NCBI RefSeq assembly: GCF_904846415.1 | Contig: NZ_CAJHAR010000009.1 | Coordinates: 1-64,000 of the forward strand | Source of the DNA: Psychrobacter piscatorii | GTDB lineage: Bacteria; Pseudomonadota; Gammaproteobacteria; Pseudomonadales; Moraxellaceae | Direction: 5' to 3' | DNA length: 64,000 nt | In this document: positions 56,372-64,000 of the stretch, piece by piece | Position numbering within the stretch: position 1 is the stretch's first letter | Layout: every line of letters begins with the position of its first letter | Notes under the pieces: model-generated | The model's input: only the letters and a program-made list of their open reading frames with translations | What the model was told of the DNA's origin: nothing | Database searches by the model: none | Position numbers and translations under genes: made by a program

Positions 56372-56423
56372 TAAATGCACAGCTAACGAAGGGTTAATAA
56401 AAGGCTCGATAGCTGTGCATTTA
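56372..56423. repeat. Perfect 14-base inverted repeat between convergent genes
   Basis: TAAATGCACAGCTA at 56372-56385 and TAGCTGTGCATTTA at 56410-56423 are exact reverse complements, separated by 24 bases. The position fits a bidirectional hairpin terminator, but there is no T-run after either arm. Confidence 0.6.
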
Positions 56424-56451
56424 ACAGAATAGTCTTATTTATAGATTGCGA

Positions 56452-57588
56452 CTATCTCAAAGTCTGCCCAAGTCTGATACTTGCAGCGATATTAGCAGCA
56501 GTCGTTTCAATGTTGTTATAAGCAGAACCCAACACATTATCGATCGTATCTACTTTTTGGATACTCGGCATGACCACATCGAACTGACTGGTCTGAGCAG
56601 GTTTTAGTCCATCGACACTGCCGCAGATAGCGATGACAGGAGTACGGCTAGCCTTAGCGATTTGGCTGATACCGCCTGCCACTTTACCCATGGCTGTTTG
56701 CGCATCGAGCTTGCCTTCACCAGTGATGACAAGATCAGTCTCTGCGATATGCTGTGACAGGTGAGCCACTTCGGCCACCGTATCGAAGCCTGACTTTAGC
56801 TGAGCGTCAAAGAACGTCATCATCGCATAGCCAAGACCGCCTGCCGCGCCAGCACCTGCAACGTGTTGACAGTCTTCATAGCCATGCTGTCCACATATGG
56901 TCGCAAAGTGACTGAGTGCCTTGTCCAAGGTATTGACTTGCTCTGGACAGGCGCCTTTTTGTGGCCCAAATACTGCGCTTGCACCCAGCAAACCGCATAA
57001 TGGATTGGTCACATCACAAGCAACTTCAAATACCGTGTCTGATATCTTTGCATGCAGGCTAGTATTATCGAGCTTATGTAGGCTGGCAAGTGCGCCACCA
57101 CCATGAGTGAGTAGGCTATCATTGATGTCATGAAATGTTATGCCTAGCGCCATTAGCATGCCAAGGCCTGCATCATTGGTTGCGCTACCACCTAGACCGA
57201 TAACGATACGCTTAGCACCTTCTTCTAACGCGTCTTCGATCAGCTCCCCAATACCATAACTACTCGCAATTACGGGATTACGCTCATCGGCTGTTAGTAG
57301 ATGCAATCCGCATGCTTGAGCCACTTCGATAACAGCAGTCGCATCAGGCAATAACAGATACTTTGCAGTAATCGGTCTCATTAACGGGTCATGTACTCTG
57401 ACTTCCTTCCAGCGTCCGCCTAATAAATAAGACAATACCGCTGAGGTGCCTTCACCACCATCAGCCATTGGTAATAGCTTATAGTCTGCATCTGGAAACA
57501 CTTGGCTAAAGCCAGATTGAATGGCGTGGCACACGTCCAGTGCTTCTAAACTTTCTTTAAACGAGTCAGGGGCGATCAAAATTTTCAT
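56452..57588 (-). CDS. Glycerate kinase (GlxK/GarK family)
   Basis: This kinase phosphorylates D-glycerate, giving 2-phosphoglycerate in the GlxK/GarK family. The start MKILIAPDSFKESLEALDVC, PMADGGEGT, GLGGSATNDAGLGMLMALG, FEVACDVTNPLCG and VITGEGKLDAQTAMGKV are diagnostic. The 378 residues are normal. It follows a GntP-type permease gene on the same strand, so the pair probably takes up and phosphorylates glycerate. Whether it makes 2- or 3-phosphoglycerate is not readable here. Confidence 0.93.
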   Translation of the reverse strand: MKILIAPDSFKESLEALDVCHAIQSGFSQVFPDADYKLLPMADGGEGTSAVLSYLLGGRWKEVRVHDPLMRPITAKYLLLPDATAVIEVAQACGLHLLTADERNPVIASSYGIGELIEDALEEGAKRIVIGLGGSATNDAGLGMLMALGITFHDINDSLLTHGGGALASLHKLDNTSLHAKISDTVFEVACDVTNPLCGLLGASAVFGPQKGACPEQVNTLDKALSHFATICGQHGYEDCQHVAGAGAAGGLGYAMMTFFDAQLKSGFDTVAEVAHLSQHIAETDLVITGEGKLDAQTAMGKVAGGISQIAKASRTPVIAICGSVDGLKPAQTSQFDVVMPSIQKVDTIDNVLGSAYNNIETTAANIAASIRLGQTLR

Positions 57589-57700
57589 ACGGCTCTCTTT
57601 GCATATCTTAATGACACGATCATTGCGATAGTGTCATGTTTTAAAACGTTTATTTAACACTCATCAAATAAACGTATATATAAGTACCCAATCTTATGAA

Positions 57701-59059
57701 TTAGATAAATACTAGGGTCAATAACCAGATAAATACGATGCTAGTCACACCTTGGATACCAGTAGCCATTGAATGAGCTTTGTACGCTTGCGCCACGCTC
57801 ATGCGACTAAACTGGCTAACAATCCAAAAGAAGCTGTCATTGGCATGTGAGATGGTCATGGCACCGGCACCAATTGCCATCACGCAGAACACGCGTCCAA
57901 GTTCACTGTCTAAACCAATCTGGCTTAATAGTGGGGCAACCATAGCAGAAGTCGTAACCAATGCGACTGTGGTTGAGCCTTGTGCTGTTTTTAGCGCAGC
58001 AGAGACGATAAATGGCATAAAGATACCTAAACCCAAAGCCGATAGCGTCGAACCTAGATAATCGCCAATCGGCGTCACTTTTAGCATGGCACCAAATGCG
58101 CCACCAGCACCAGTGATCAATAGGATAGGGGCTGCTACTACCAAACCTTGCGAGATACTATCGCTAATTTCTTGCGTTTTTTGGCTTGATTTAATTAAGA
58201 AGAATGATAAGAACAAACCGATAAGTAGCGCAGTCAATGGGTTACCAATGAATATTAAAATCTCTGCTAGCGTACCACTACCGAACGGCGCACTTGGGAA
58301 GTTAGCAACCGAAGACAGGCAGATTAATATGATAGGAACAATGATAGGTAAAAACGCCATTGTCGCTGAAGGCAGATGACTATAATCGTCACGAGTCTTC
58401 ATTCCTTCAGGCATGGCTGCTGGAGCGTCTACCGCATTGATATTATCAGGAGTCGCGTTAAGAAAGCGATTAGACCACCACCAGCCAGCCAGTACAGCAA
58501 CTGCTGTCACGACCACACCAACCATGATAACCAAACCTAAATTGGACTCTAGACCTAAGTTACCTGCCGCCGCGATTGGGCCTGGGGTCGGCGGTACAAA
58601 GGTATGGGTAGCATATAGACCAGTGGCCAAGGCAATACTCATCGCGACACTTGATACATGTAGGCGCTCAGCCAAAGACTCTTTTAGAGAGTTCAAGATA
58701 ATATAGCCAGAGTCACAAAATACAGGTATCGAAACGACAGCACCGACGATAGACATGGTCAAAGTAGGGAAGCGTGGCCCTAGTACTTTGATGACTGACT
58801 CTGCCATTACGATAGCAGCACCCGTTTTTTCAAGGATTAAGCCAATAATCGTACCAAATACGATAACAAGACCGATATAACCTAAGATGCCACCGAAACC
58901 ATCAGAGATCGTTTTTGCGACCGTATTAAGTGGTACTTGATAAAATAGTGCGACCAAAAAAGCGGACAAAATTAACACTAAAAAAGGATGCCACTTTAAT
59001 TTTGCGGTAGCGAAAATAATAAAAAGAATGGTCAGCACAAGCCAAAATACAATCATCAC
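57701..59059 (-). CDS. GntP family proton symporter, probably for glycerate or gluconate
   Basis: This inner-membrane permease of the GntP family has 452 residues and about 12-14 hydrophobic segments. Typical blocks are GFGGILGYIGLVIVFGTIIGLILEKTGAA, IPVFCDSGYIIL, ATHTFVPPTPGPIAAAGNLG and SHANDSFFWIVSQFSRMSVAQAY. The family carries gluconate and related sugar acids. The glycerate kinase gene 112 bases downstream makes glycerate the likely substrate. Confidence 0.9.
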   Translation of the reverse strand: MMIVFWLVLTILFIIFATAKLKWHPFLVLILSAFLVALFYQVPLNTVAKTISDGFGGILGYIGLVIVFGTIIGLILEKTGAAIVMAESVIKVLGPRFPTLTMSIVGAVVSIPVFCDSGYIILNSLKESLAERLHVSSVAMSIALATGLYATHTFVPPTPGPIAAAGNLGLESNLGLVIMVGVVVTAVAVLAGWWWSNRFLNATPDNINAVDAPAAMPEGMKTRDDYSHLPSATMAFLPIIVPIILICLSSVANFPSAPFGSGTLAEILIFIGNPLTALLIGLFLSFFLIKSSQKTQEISDSISQGLVVAAPILLITGAGGAFGAMLKVTPIGDYLGSTLSALGLGIFMPFIVSAALKTAQGSTTVALVTTSAMVAPLLSQIGLDSELGRVFCVMAIGAGAMTISHANDSFFWIVSQFSRMSVAQAYKAHSMATGIQGVTSIVFIWLLTLVFI

Positions 59060-59389
59060 TGTCTCAATATGGTTTATATCTTAATGAGTTATTCACGCAA
59101 ACAGGCATCAATAACGATACGAAATTTTGAAGGGGCATATTTTATAGCAAATAGGCGTCACTAGGAAATACATTTGTCAAAGAGATGCTGTTTGTTATGG
59201 CGATATGAACATTTTCTGATGAGAATAGTGGCATTCTTATGTCTGCAGAGTTATCGTTTTTTCGAATTTCAGACCGCCTTTAATCAAGGTTTTTCACTAA
59301 AAAAAAGACTGACCACTATAGATGGCCAGTCTTTTATAAGGTATCGCTTATTTTTTTTGTTCAAGATGAGTTTTTATATAAATTCCAAC
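59060..59389. other. Intergenic region, no gene seen
   Basis: The 330 bases upstream of the GntP gene hold the terminator of the small acidic protein gene (59301-59336). I see no clear promoter pair. Confidence 0.5.
59301..59336 (-). terminator. Terminator after the small acidic protein gene
   Basis: AAAGACTG-A-CC and GG-C-CAGTCTTT pair around a nine-base loop. On the minus strand the stem is followed by at least six T residues. Confidence 0.75.
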
Positions 59390-59629
59390 CTAAGCAATCT
59401 TATCGAAGAACGCTTTATTGTCAGTGGCTATCATAGAGTCGAAGCTTACGTAAATACCTTTATCATCTAGCGTTGCATACCAGTGATCATCATCGCCACT
59501 GGTCAGTATCTGAAAGTATTTATCATTAACGATTCTACCTACCGTATAGATCTCACCCTCTGAATAGAAATCGTTACCTTTGACACAAAGTAGTTTATCG
59601 TCAGTGTTTATTTCATCAGTGTTGGTCAT
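59390..59629 (-). CDS. Small acidic protein of unknown function
   Basis: This is a soluble 79-residue protein with no signal peptide and a strongly acidic composition. It starts MTNTDEINTDDKLLCVKGNDF and contains YSEGEIYTVGRIV and DDDHWYATLDDKGIYVSFDS. The pattern of short beta strands around Gly-Glu-Ile-Tyr-Thr-Val resembles small SH3-like proteins often seen in phage genomes. I do not recognise a named family. Its own terminator supports that it is a real gene. Confidence 0.65.
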   Translation of the reverse strand: MTNTDEINTDDKLLCVKGNDFYSEGEIYTVGRIVNDKYFQILTSGDDDHWYATLDDKGIYVSFDSMIATDNKAFFDKIA

Positions 59630-59950
59630 ATTATAGTACTCTATTAACGAAAAATATAAAAATAGAGCATGAACTCTACTCGTTATGGCGAATACAATTA
59701 TATAGACAGTATCTTGTTGGTTGGTATAGCGTTTTTAATTGAGTTGTTGCAATTAGTTACTGCAAGATATCATGCTGACAAATAGTATTGAATACGGCTT
59801 TCAGTAATCGATTGATACTTACAAGGCATCAAGAAAACTCTGATGTAATGGGAAAACATTATGATCGCATGTATAAAATATCGACATAAAAAAAGCCAGC
59901 AACACAAGGTCACTGGCTTTTTTATAGACTGAGTCTAATTATCTAGAAGA
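59630..59950. other. Intergenic region between the small protein gene and rplI
   Basis: The 321 bases contain the terminator of the rpsF operon and, nearer 59630, the likely promoter region of the small protein. I see no other gene. Confidence 0.5.
59884..59925 (-). terminator. Terminator of the rpsF-rpsR-rplI operon
   Basis: AAAAAAAGCCAG and CTGGCTTTTTT pair around a 13-base loop, with T-runs. It lies about 30 bases past the rplI stop on the minus strand. Confidence 0.85.
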
Positions 59951-60457
59951 TTACTCTTCAGAATAATCTTCGTCAGCTTCTTCTTCGTCAGCTGAATCTT
60001 CGTTGTTACCATCTTCAGAAAGAATAGTCACTAAGATGCTAGCAGTAACGTCATGGTGTAGCTGAATATCAACATTGTATTCACCAACTTGACGTAGAGT
60101 GCCTTCAGGTAGCTTGATTTCAGCACGGTCTACTTCTAGACCTGAGTTAGTCAATGCTTCAGCGATATCACGAGTACCGATAGAGCCGAATAGCTTGCCT
60201 TCGTCACCTGATTTCGCACGCATGATAACATTAACGTCAGTTAGTGCATCAGCACGCTCTTGAGCAACTGCGATCTCTTTTGCTTCTTCAGCTTCAAGCT
60301 CAGCACGACGTGCTTCAAACTTTTCAATGTTAGCTTTAGTCGCAGGTAGAGCGCGGCCTTGAGGGATAAGAAAGTTACGACCGTAACCTGGTTTTACATC
60401 GACAGTTTCACCGAGTTTACCAAGGTTGACGATACGCTGTAACAAAATAATTTGCAT
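59951..60457 (-). CDS. rplI: 50S ribosomal protein L9
   Basis: L9 has two globular domains joined by a long helix. The N-terminal [36 protein letters not shown] is the signature, and [25 protein letters not shown] starts the C-terminal domain. The 168 residues exceed the usual 148-150 because of an acidic tail (Asp/Glu-rich, ending DYSEE). It is the last gene of rpsF-rpsR-rplI. Confidence 0.96.
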   Translation of the reverse strand: MQIILLQRIVNLGKLGETVDVKPGYGRNFLIPQGRALPATKANIEKFEARRAELEAEEAKEIAVAQERADALTDVNVIMRAKSGDEGKLFGSIGTRDIAEALTNSGLEVDRAEIKLPEGTLRQVGEYNVDIQLHHDVTASILVTILSEDGNNEDSADEEEADEDYSEE

Positions 60458-60477
60458 GAGTCATTCCTAGTTAGCGG

Positions 60478-60708
60478 TTAACCTTGATGGTTATCAGTGT
60501 ATGGAAGTAGCGATAAATAACGAGCTTGCTTGATAGCAGTCGCTAGTTGACGCTGATATTTAGTAGACGTACCGGTAATACGGCTTGGTACGATTTTGCC
60601 ATTATCACTAATGTACTGTTTTAGCAATTCAACATCTTTATAGTCGATGTGAGTGATGCCTTCAGCAGTGAAACGGCAGAATTTGCGACGGCGATAGAAA
60701 CGTGCCAT
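60478..60708 (-). CDS. rpsR: 30S ribosomal protein S18
   Basis: S18 binds 16S rRNA as a heterodimer with S6. [33 protein letters not shown] and [32 protein letters not shown] are diagnostic. The 76 residues are normal. It lies 16 bases after rpsF, and no priB gene is between them. Confidence 0.97.
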   Translation of the reverse strand: MARFYRRRKFCRFTAEGITHIDYKDVELLKQYISDNGKIVPSRITGTSTKYQRQLATAIKQARYLSLLPYTDNHQG

Positions 60709-60724
60709 GAGTATTCTCCTTTAA

Positions 60725-61129
60725 TTAGTCTTCACTGTTGTCGTTGTCGTCATTATCGTTTTCACGATTGTCTGGACGACGAGTAGTTGCTTTGCGTGCG
60801 CGTTTTTCATCGGCATTCTTGGCTAACTGCGACTCTTCAGTGACAGCTTCGTCACGGCGCATAACTAGACTACGAATGATCGCGTCGTTATAGCGGAATA
60901 ATTCTTCAAGTTCAGCCAAAGTCTCGCCGTCAGTTTCAATGTTGAAAAGAACGTAATGAGCTTTGTGAATCTTGTTGATTGGGTAAGCCAATTGACGACG
61001 GCCCCAATCTTCTAGACGATGGATAACACCGTTGTTGTCTTGAACTAACTTGATGTAGCGCTCAACCATGCCAACCACTTGGTCGCTTTGGTCTGGGTGT
61101 ACAAGTAACACCAGTTCGTAATGTCGCAT
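60725..61129 (-). CDS. rpsF: 30S ribosomal protein S6
   Basis: S6 is the partner of S18 on the 30S platform. [43 protein letters not shown] and [15 protein letters not shown] are diagnostic. A charged C-terminal tail after residue 100 ends [10 protein letters not shown]. The 134 residues fit the family. Its ribosome site AAGGAG is inside a leader hairpin that matches the S6:S18 autoregulatory motif. Confidence 0.97.
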   Translation of the reverse strand: MRHYELVLLVHPDQSDQVVGMVERYIKLVQDNNGVIHRLEDWGRRQLAYPINKIHKAHYVLFNIETDGETLAELEELFRYNDAIIRSLVMRRDEAVTEESQLAKNADEKRARKATTRRPDNRENDNDDNDNSED

Positions 61130-61134
61130 TATGA

Positions 61135-61180
61135 CTCCTTACGGATTAGTAGCTATTAACCCTATGTTAATAGCAAGGAG
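61135..61180 (-). promoter_or_regulatory. S6:S18 autoregulatory leader RNA motif of rpsF
   Basis: On the minus strand CTCCTT (61180-61175) pairs with AAGGAG (61140-61135), which is also the ribosome site. Directly inside, GCTATTAAC pairs perfectly with GTTAATAGC around ATAGG. The unpaired 3' side TACTAATCCGT carries the CCG. This layout (closing stem, inner hairpin, 3' bulge with CCG) is that of the S6:S18-binding leader motif. Confidence 0.75.
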
Positions 61181-61246
61181 ATTTATAAGGTAAGCCCACG
61201 TTCTTAAAAATATAGTAAGAAATAAGCTTAGTTTATAAAGCGCCGT

Positions 61247-61275
61247 ATTATAACAGTACTTGGCGATTAACACAA
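61247..61275 (-). promoter_or_regulatory. Promoter of the rpsF operon
   Basis: On the minus strand TTGTGT, a 17-base spacer, and TGT-TATAAT (extended -10) stand about 118 bases before rpsF. The transcript would include the S6:S18 leader motif. Confidence 0.7.
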
Positions 61276-61338
61276 AGGTTAATAACCAGGCGGCTGTCAA
61301 TAAAGTTGAGAAATCATATAATTATTGTGTTTACTCAA

Positions 61339-61372
61339 TAAAAAAAGCTGCGATCATACGCAGCTTTTTTAT
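61339..61372 (-). terminator. Terminator of the GYF-RDD gene
   Basis: AAAAAAGCTGCG and CGCAGCTTTTTT pair around ATCATA, with T-runs. It lies 32 bases past the stop of the RDD gene on the minus strand. Confidence 0.88.
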
Positions 61373-61403
61373 GACTATCATGAATTATATGGTTAAAAAA
61401 TAT

Positions 61404-62375
61404 TTACTCAGATTTTGATTTTTTTACCAGTTGGCTACTGTCTGCTTTGACCACTAAGGTTTTGGCAAGTTTGTCATGCCAACCGATATTCTCAGGGCTT
61501 TTTGATGCCATGTAATAATGAATAGCAATAATCACAAAACCCAAAAAGCTAGTAAACGAAAACAGTAGATTATAGATAATAAACAACAGTAATGTACGTG
61601 TGCCGACAAGCTTAATGAACGAAGGTAGACGATGTGTGGTCTGATCCACAACCCGAATACCAGTGATTACTTTGCCTAGTGATTGACCACGCATGGTGAT
61701 AAATACCAGCTGCAGTGCAAACAAGCCAAAAACCATGACTTGCGACATCATCAGCGTGCTACTAGGAAGGCTTTCCATCAATGTCATTGAGTATTGATAA
61801 GCAGCATCCATATCTTGGATGTTTTGGAATTTGGTATAGTCCACATCCATTTTGGTCAATGCCATTACTAATGGCAATATGGCCAATACATACAGCAGCC
61901 CATTAAGCGCAGTCGCCAATACTCGCGACATAATCGGGGCAAGTACCACGTTGCCAACGGTTTTATCTTTGTCCGTGGCAGCCTTTTTAATAGTCGGCTT
62001 GCTTAATGATACATTGTTGTGTGGCGTCTGATGACGATTGGTCGTCATATCGGCCTTCACATTTTTAGAACGTTCAGGCTTGCCATATAGTCTATCTAAT
62101 GATACTGAATTATTATCTTTAGTATTGCTGGTCGTCTCCTCAGGGAAGACGGTCACATTATTGATAATAGAATCATTCGCATCAGGGGTGGTGGCACCAG
62201 TCGGTCGATAAACCGTTTGATTATTGGTCACATTTCCTACGCGCTGCCACTGATCTAAGCCTTCATGCCACATTAAATCATCAAGCAATACTTCGCCTGA
62301 TGCCAGCATGATATTGAGCTGTTCCAAATTGTATGGACCAGCTTGTACGTTATTTCGAGCAAGGAAAATCTGCAT
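61404..62375 (-). CDS. GYF_2-RDD domain membrane protein
   Basis: The 323-residue protein has an N-terminal GYF_2 domain (IFLARNNVQAGPYNLEQLNIMLASGEVLLDDLMWHEGLDQWQRV), a Ser/Asn-rich linker, and a C-terminal RDD domain with about four membrane segments. The RDD block shows VLATALNGLLYVLAILPLVMAL, RGQSLGKVITGIRVVDQTT and GWHDKLAKTLVV. RDD proteins include suspected Na+ or other ion transporters, but the function is not known here. The AGG before 62375 supports that start rather than the upstream ATG at 62387. Confidence 0.8.
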   Translation of the reverse strand: MQIFLARNNVQAGPYNLEQLNIMLASGEVLLDDLMWHEGLDQWQRVGNVTNNQTVYRPTGATTPDANDSIINNVTVFPEETTSNTKDNNSVSLDRLYGKPERSKNVKADMTTNRHQTPHNNVSLSKPTIKKAATDKDKTVGNVVLAPIMSRVLATALNGLLYVLAILPLVMALTKMDVDYTKFQNIQDMDAAYQYSMTLMESLPSSTLMMSQVMVFGLFALQLVFITMRGQSLGKVITGIRVVDQTTHRLPSFIKLVGTRTLLLFIIYNLLFSFTSFLGFVIIAIHYYMASKSPENIGWHDKLAKTLVVKADSSQLVKKSKSE

Positions 62376-62501
62376 AATTGCCTGCATAGTTAGTCATGTC
62401 TTAAGACATTATATTAGGGTCTATTTGAAAAAATCAAATAGACCCTAGTAGTGGTATCTTTAATGACTGTGTGAGTTACCGCTACGACTGAACGTAACGG
62501 T

Positions 62502-64000
62502 TTACTTTGCTTCTTCACCAGCTAGGAAGAACCAAGTATCTAGCACAGAATCAGGGTTCAATGATACCGAGCTGATACCTTGCTCCATTAGCCAGAACGC
62601 TAGATCTGGATGGTCCGATGGGCCCTGACCACAGATGCCAACATATTTGTTTTGCTTACGGCAAGCGTCGATAGCCATAGTGAGCAATTTCTTAACAGCA
62701 GGGTCACGCTCATCAAATAGATGTGAGACGATACCTGAGTCACGATCAAGACCAAGCGTCAACTGAGTCAAATCGTTAGAGCCGATTGAGAAACCATCGA
62801 AGTACTCTAGGAACTCTTCTGCTAATAGCGCGTTGGTTGGTAGCTCACACATCATGATGATGCGCAGACCATTCTCACCGCGTTTTAGACCGTTTTTCTC
62901 AAGTAGCTCGATCACTTGTGCCGCTTCGCCAGTGGTGCGAACGAATGGAATCATAATCTCAACGTTGGTTAAGCCCATCTCATCACGAACACGTTTTAGT
63001 GCTTTACACTCAAGCTCAAAACAGTCACGGAAGTTATCAGACACATAACGGCTAGCACCGCGGAAACCAAGCATTGGGTTTTCTTCTGATGGCTCGTACA
63101 GCTTACCACCAAGTAGGTTGGCATATTCGTTTGATTTGAAATCTGACATACGAACGATAACTGGCTGATCCATAAAGGCAACGGCTAGGGTTGAGATACC
63201 TTCAACCAACTTATCAACATAAAAGTCAACAGGTGAAGCATAGCCTGCGATACGCTCTTGAATGGCTTGCGCTATCTCACGTGGCAAGCTGTTCATGTTT
63301 AGCAGCGCTTTTGGATGCACACCAATCATACGGTTGATAATGAACTCTAAACGCGCAAGACCAATCCCTTCATTTGGCATTTGGGTGAATGAGAAGGCGC
63401 GATCTGGGTTACCAACGTTCATCATGACTTTGAATGCAAGCTCTGGCATAGACTCAACTGAGTTGGTCTGTACTTCAAAATCAATCTGGCTTTCATAAAT
63501 AAAACCAGTGTCGCCTTCAGCACAAGATGCAGTCACTTCTTGACCGTCAACCAATAGCTCAGTGGCGTTACCACAACCAACGATGGCTGGCACACCTAGC
63601 TCACGCGCGATAATCGCTGCGTGACACGTACGACCACCACGGTTGGTAATGATGGCAGAAGCGCGCTTCATGACTGGTTCCCAATCTGGATCAGTCATGT
63701 CAGATACAAGAACATCGCCTTCTTCTACTTTGTCCATCTCGTTTAGGTGAGTAACGATACGGACTTTACCTGAACCGATGCGCTGACCGATTGAACGACC
63801 TTCACACAATACTTTTGCCCCAGTCGTGTCGATGACATAACGCTCCATGACATTGCTGTCTTGACGGCTCTTAACGGTTTCAGGACGTGCCTGAACGATA
63901 AAGATTTCACCGCTGTCACCGTCTTTTGCCCATTCGATATCCATCGCGTGGCCATAATGCTGCTCGATCGTGACCGCTTGCTTGGCAAGAGAGGTTAGCT
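62502..64000 (-). CDS. ppsA: Phosphoenolpyruvate synthase (5' end outside window)
   Basis: PpsA makes phosphoenolpyruvate from pyruvate and ATP for gluconeogenesis. The visible 499 residues are the C-terminal two-thirds. They begin in the end of the nucleotide-binding domain ([32 protein letters not shown]). The phosphohistidine swivel domain follows, with [26 protein letters not shown] carrying the catalytic His. The C-terminal PEP/pyruvate TIM barrel shows [60 protein letters not shown] and the CGQGPSD proton-donor Cys. The frame continues past the right end of the window. Confidence 0.96.
   Translation of the reverse strand, partial: LTSLAKQAVTIEQHYGHAMDIEWAKDGDSGEIFIVQARPETVKSRQDSNVMERYVIDTTGAKVLCEGRSIGQRIGSGKVRIVTHLNEMDKVEEGDVLVSDMTDPDWEPVMKRASAIITNRGGRTCHAAIIARELGVPAIVGCGNATELLVDGQEVTASCAEGDTGFIYESQIDFEVQTNSVESMPELAFKVMMNVGNPDRAFSFTQMPNEGIGLARLEFIINRMIGVHPKALLNMNSLPREIAQAIQERIAGYASPVDFYVDKLVEGISTLAVAFMDQPVIVRMSDFKSNEYANLLGGKLYEPSEENPMLGFRGASRYVSDNFRDCFELECKALKRVRDEMGLTNVEIMIPFVRTTGEAAQVIELLEKNGLKRGENGLRIIMMCELPTNALLAEEFLEYFDGFSIGSNDLTQLTLGLDRDSGIVSHLFDERDPAVKKLLTMAIDACRKQNKYVGICGQGPSDHPDLAFWLMEQGISSVSLNPDSVLDTWFFLAGEEAK

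Noticed and set aside
1..64000. CRISPR arrays, insertion sequences, prophage, toxin-antitoxin or defence systems
   Set aside because: I saw no regularly spaced repeats, transposase or integrase genes, or recognised defence proteins; the content is core metabolism and cell-envelope genes.

Overview
The window is a gene-dense core-chromosome segment of a gammaproteobacterium of the Moraxellaceae, most likely Psychrobacter. The evidence is moderate-to-low GC content, AT-rich intergenic DNA, and Moraxellaceae-like gene content and order: mrp-dcd, sspAB behind the cytochrome bc1 operon, fimV-asparaginase-truA, and scattered type II secretion genes. I found no CRISPR array, insertion sequence, prophage or biosynthetic cluster. 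The assignment comes from protein and gene-order recognition, not from a database search.

Layout. 1-4 kb: a short-chain fatty acid/acetoacetate operon (AtoE-type transporter, two CoA-transferase subunits, 3-hydroxybutyrate dehydrogenase). 4-6 kb: mrp and dcd. 6-10 kb, minus strand: petABC (cytochrome bc1), then sspA-sspB. 10.6-13 kb: uup (minus) and slyX (plus). 13-16 kb: two tandem FadL-type outer-membrane proteins. 16.8-18.3 kb: putP (minus). 18.7-24.3 kb: a LysR gene divergent from leuC-leuD-lipoprotein-leuB. 24.6-25.9 kb: an L,D-transpeptidase lipoprotein. 26-34.7 kb, minus strand: infA, truA, asparaginase, a FimV-like protein split in two by one in-frame stop, queA and dinB. 35-36.5 kb: a small ORF that looks cut short by a nonsense codon, tRNA-Leu(CAA) and fpr. 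37-45 kb: trmO, a GspE-type ATPase, tatD, a TetR regulator, then pseudopilin genes gspH-I-J-K. 45-49 kb, minus strand: a FabR-like regulator, dgt, a His-rich lipoprotein and ychF. 49.5-53.7 kb: a UvrD-like helicase and a DadA-like oxidase with a RidA protein. 54-59 kb: an enoyl-CoA hydratase homologue, a VOC protein divergent from a LysR gene, and a glycerate kinase with a GntP permease. 59-64 kb, minus strand: a small acidic protein, rplI-rpsR-rpsF, a GYF-RDD membrane protein, and the 3' part of ppsA, which runs off the window.

The most informative observations are regulatory or structural. A near-consensus Zur box overlaps the promoter of a lipoprotein that joins a 16-histidine tract to an MliC-like domain. 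The rpsF leader folds into the layout known for S6:S18 autoregulation. A perfect 36-bp palindrome with an exact FNR/ANR site lies upstream of dinB. FimV is interrupted by a single in-frame TAA, and the small ORF at 35.2 kb by a single in-frame TAG. A 107-bp MITE-like element lies between the DadA-like gene and ridA. Two gene-free stretches beside putP carry clustered hairpins that suggest undescribed structured RNAs. No wholly new multi-gene system is evident.
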